Source of the DNA: JAEZKC01 sp046538945
GTDB taxonomy: Bacteria > Fibrobacterota > Chitinivibrionia > Chitinivibrionales > Chitinispirillaceae
Assembly (NCBI GenBank): GCA_046538945.1
Contig: JBKHHW010000136.1
Span: 1 to 8,318, forward strand
Direction of reading: 5' to 3'
DNA: 8,318 nucleotides
The translations under genes and the position numbers were made by a program. Positions 6,269-8,318 of the stretch are shown here, piece by piece (within the stretch, counting starts at the first letter, position 1; every line of letters starts with the position of its first letter). The notes under the pieces are model-generated. The model saw only the letters and a list, made by a program, of their open reading frames with translations, had not been told where the DNA came from and did not search any database.

Positions 6269-6938
6269 GTTGCTTTACCCAGTTGCGTTTTGGATCAATT
6301 CTGTACACAATCCGGTCGTGTAGCCGATCGGGCTGGCCCTGCCAGAATTCAAATAAATTCGGGGTCAGGCGGTAGCCGCCCCAGTATGAGGGGCGAGGGA
6401 TCGGTTTTCCTGCATACTGTTTTTCCAATTCCTTGGCTCTGGTGTGCAGATCGTCTCTGCTCTGAATGACCGAACTCTGTTGTGATGCCCAGGCCGCAAG
6501 CTGACTTCCCCTGGGGCGTGTGCTGAAATAGAGGTCGGATTCTTCTGCGGGGATCGTGCGTATCCGTCCTTCCACCCTTATCTGCCTGAACACTTCCGGC
6601 CAGTAGAAAAGAATCGCCGCATTGGGATTCTCCTCGAGTTCATGTCCCTTTCTGCTTCGATAATTGGTGAAAAAGGAAAAGCCTTCAGAGCTGAATTCCT
6701 TGAGGAGTACAGTTCTTACATTCGGGATGCCGATTTTTGTGGCCGTAGAGAGCATCATCGCATTGACCTCTTCGGGCTTGAGAACGGAAATTTCTTCGAA
6801 CCACTGGTGAAAAAGAGAGAAGGGATTCGGGGGAGTGTCCTGTTTTCTCAGAGGACCTCCGAAGTATTCACGTCTCAGATGAGAGAGGTCGGCAGAATTC
6901 ATAGATTTATCCCGGGTCTTATCTGTTTTCAAAGACAT
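6255..6938 (-). CDS. pdxH: Pyridoxamine/pyridoxine 5'-phosphate oxidase
   Basis: A cytoplasmic FMN enzyme (227 residues as called; E. coli PdxH has 218) that oxidises PNP and PMP to PLP with oxygen, the last step of de novo and salvage PLP synthesis. Signature pieces in order are HLRREYFGGPLRKQD (20-34), RTVLLK (75-80, FMN), FFTNYRSRKGHEL (89-101), IRVEGRI (120-126), YFSTRPRGSQLAAWASQQS (137-155) and the family C-terminal pattern FEFWQGQPDRLHDR (196-209), ending RLAP. The gene appears complete. The first ATG has no ribosome site. The second, at residue 13 (base 6902), has GGGA 7 bases upstream and would give a 215-residue protein, so it may be the true start. An intrinsic terminator lies upstream (6990-7019), so pdxH needs its own promoter, which I could not identify. 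Confidence 0.96.
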   Translation of the reverse strand: MSLKTDKTRDKSMNSADLSHLRREYFGGPLRKQDTPPNPFSLFHQWFEEISVLKPEEVNAMMLSTATKIGIPNVRTVLLKEFSSEGFSFFTNYRSRKGHELEENPNAAILFYWPEVFRQIRVEGRIRTIPAEESDLYFSTRPRGSQLAAWASQQSSVIQSRDDLHTRAKELEKQYAGKPIPRPSYWGGYRLTPNLFEFWQGQPDRLHDRIVYRIDPKRNWVKQRLAP

Positions 6939-6989
6939 TTAGCATTGAGGGTAATGCAATTTGTCTGCCACCGGGTGTAAGCTGCAGAA

Positions 6990-7019
6990 ATGAAAACGGG
7001 ACCAGAGCCCGGTCCCGTT
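6990..7019 (-). terminator. Intrinsic terminator of the EF-hand-like lipoprotein gene
   Basis: On the minus strand AACGGGACC (7011-7019) and GGTCCCGTT (6995-7003) make a perfect 9-bp stem with a 7-base loop, running into TTTTCATTTC. It begins 30 bases after the stop at 7049. On the + strand the same stem is followed by ATCGC and six Ts, so it could also act weakly in the other direction. Confidence 0.75.
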
Positions 7020-7048
7020 ATCGCTTTTTTAAAACCGCACGGAAGTGA

Positions 7049-8318
7049 TTATGCGTCCTTATCGGTCACATTCCCCGATTTGTCGACTGTCACCTGCCGC
7101 ACAGTACCTTCTCTGTCGGTATGAGTCGCCGTGAGGTGAGTCTCCGAAAAGGAGCCGACGAGTGCGGCTGTGGAGTTGTCGAAATGGGTAACGTTCATTT
7201 CAAACGTTCCTCCTGAGGGTTCCTGACCATTGGGAACGGGAGGGTCCGCCACAAAACTGAACTGGTAGAGTTTGATTAGACCGTTACGGTTTTCTCTGTC
7301 CACATGTATCTCGTGAAGCACGTTGTCGCTTTCGTCTCCGAGATTTTCACCGGGGTTGATCACATACACCACATGGGCGCTTTTTTCAGCATCGGAGGGC
7401 GCGGAAACTGTTTTGAAGTGAACATAGGCCAGCTCGTTTGGCGTAATGGTGCTGTCGCCCTGTTCGTCAAGGGCCCAGAACTGCGAGACACGTCCGGAGA
7501 TGTACTCTTCTCTTCCTGCAATCCTGACCACCTTTTCTGTATTCCCGGTTTTGGAAACTCTCATCACGAGCATTGCATTGTCAAGATGGGGGCGTGAAGG
7601 GTCTTTCGAGTTGAATAACTCGACTTCAGTCACTCCGGAACCGTTTTCACTCCAAAGCACATCGTCCTCGTCTGCATCTGTATAGATGGCGTGAGCGATT
7701 TTCTGATCATTAAGATACTTCACCCACTTCGCCTCGAGAATCAGATTGTCCTCTTCGAGGTCGAAGCTTTTGTCAGGGCCGCAGCTTACTTTGATTTCTG
7801 AAGTCTCCGTTTCGCCGTTTCTGAACCCCGGCCCGTCTCCGGTACGGATGACAGTGAAGGTCAGCTTTGCCGTCCCGTTGTACTGTTCCTCTCCGTTCAC
7901 TATTCCGTCTCCGTCAGCATCACTGATTACCAACTTCTCCTTTTTGGAGGCATACACGTGCTCACTTCTGGCTTCGATCACGTTGAACAGATCCGGCGCG
8001 GTTTCGGTTCTTACGATCAGGGTGTCAAATGTGGTCTTGAGGACTCCCTGCACGGTGCGGGTGACGACCGTCTGCTCGCCCTTTACGCTGACCTTCCATT
8101 CCGAAGCGCCGGCCTGGCTTTTGGTAAGCTCCGGGGCGGGCGCCTCAATAGCCATGGGGGGCTGTTCGGAGAGAAGCTGAGTCGCGGTCTGCATGGACCC
8201 GAAGAGATTATCCAGATCGCTTGATTCTTCCACCGATGCGAAAGCCATCTGGCTGAGACTTCCTGCATCGGTGGAGCCTTGCGGTTCGGTGGAAACCGGA
8301 CTGGAGTTGCAGCCGGCA
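7049..8318 (-). CDS. Putative lipoprotein with EF-hand-like calcium loops, 5' end outside the window
   Basis: The frame stays open from the stop at 7049 to the right edge. The ATG at 8248 is internal: upstream the frame continues and encodes A-G-C-N-S-S-P, a lipobox with C at 8309-8311, so the signal peptide lies beyond the window. The mature protein has about 420 residues. A Ser/Thr/Pro-rich tether of some 70 residues precedes a strand-rich acidic region with repeated Thr/Val segments (VVTRTVQGVLKTTFDTLIV, AKLTFTVIRTG, AMLVMRVSKTGN). Three D-x-D-x-D type loops are visible, the first a canonical EF-hand loop (7886-7921). I recognise no named family. A surface-anchored calcium-binding beta protein is an inference from composition. 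It has its own 3' terminator at 6990-7019. Confidence 0.8.
   Translation of the reverse strand, partial: AGCNSSPVSTEPQGSTDAGSLSQMAFASVEESSDLDNLFGSMQTATQLLSEQPPMAIEAPAPELTKSQAGASEWKVSVKGEQTVVTRTVQGVLKTTFDTLIVRTETAPDLFNVIEARSEHVYASKKEKLVISDADGDGIVNGEEQYNGTAKLTFTVIRTGDGPGFRNGETETSEIKVSCGPDKSFDLEEDNLILEAKWVKYLNDQKIAHAIYTDADEDDVLWSENGSGVTEVELFNSKDPSRPHLDNAMLVMRVSKTGNTEKVVRIAGREEYISGRVSQFWALDEQGDSTITPNELAYVHFKTVSAPSDAEKSAHVVYVINPGENLGDESDNVLHEIHVDRENRNGLIKLYQFSFVADPPVPNGQEPSGGTFEMNVTHFDNSTAALVGSFSETHLTATHTDREGTVRQVTVDKSGNVTDKDA
7886..7921 (-). other. Canonical EF-hand type calcium loop
   Basis: The encoded 12 residues DADGDGIVNGEE have Asp at positions 1, 3 and 5, Gly at 6, a hydrophobic residue at 8 and Glu at 12, the full EF-hand/dockerin-type loop. 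No flanking helix pair is obvious, so a helix-less calcium loop like those in other extracellular proteins is more likely than a true EF-hand. Confidence 0.7.

Noticed and set aside
7049..8248. ATG at 8248 as the start of the last lipoprotein
   Set aside because: The frame stays open to the edge and encodes a lipobox Cys 21 residues upstream, so the ATG is internal.
1..8318. CRISPR array, tRNA/rRNA, insertion sequence, attachment site or defence system
   Set aside because: No spaced direct repeats, cloverleaf, transposase, terminal inverted repeats or defence-type proteins were seen on either strand.

Overview
The window reads as ordinary bacterial chromosome of moderate GC with no sign of a mobile element. 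It probably comes from a free-living Gram-negative bacterium of the Fibrobacterota-Bacteroidota-Chlorobiota kind. That placement is inference from three things: a secreted GH16 glucanase ending in a type IX secretion (T9SS) style sorting domain, a long-form serine hydroxymethyltransferase of the type known from Chlamydia and spirochaetes, and several lipoproteins. No 16S or other phylogenetic marker is present to settle it.

Layout. Bases 1-284 (+) hold the 3' end of an archaemetzincin-type zinc protease. Bases 285-1023 are mostly non-coding and contain one doubtful small ORF (397-738, -) and two hairpins. A secreted lichenase-like GH16 enzyme lies at 1024-2055 (-), with a readable promoter upstream and a weak terminator downstream. 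glyA lies at 2244-3758 (-), ends in a strong intrinsic terminator, and is preceded by a ZTP (pfl-motif) riboswitch at about 3798-3870 (-). A divergent three-gene operon at 4006-6208 (+) encodes envelope proteins: a DUF4349 lipoprotein with an extra C-terminal domain, a DUF4349-only protein, and a small lipoprotein that resembles that extra C-terminal domain. Convergent to it is pdxH at 6255-6938 (-). Last, at 7049-8318 (-), is a lipoprotein running off the right edge, with a terminator at its 3' end and three EF-hand-like calcium loops.

How the parts relate. glyA is PLP-dependent and supplies one-carbon units. Its leader carries an RNA that senses ZTP/ZMP, the purine intermediate that accumulates when 10-formyl-THF is short, so the riboswitch and enzyme form one feedback unit. 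pdxH makes PLP, the GlyA cofactor, but it lies apart from glyA and shows no shared control. The DUF4349 operon is tightly coupled (1-base and 4-base overlaps). It looks like a modular set in which gene 1 combines the domains that genes 2 and 3 encode separately. This is the least described part of the window and, with the riboswitch, the most worth checking.
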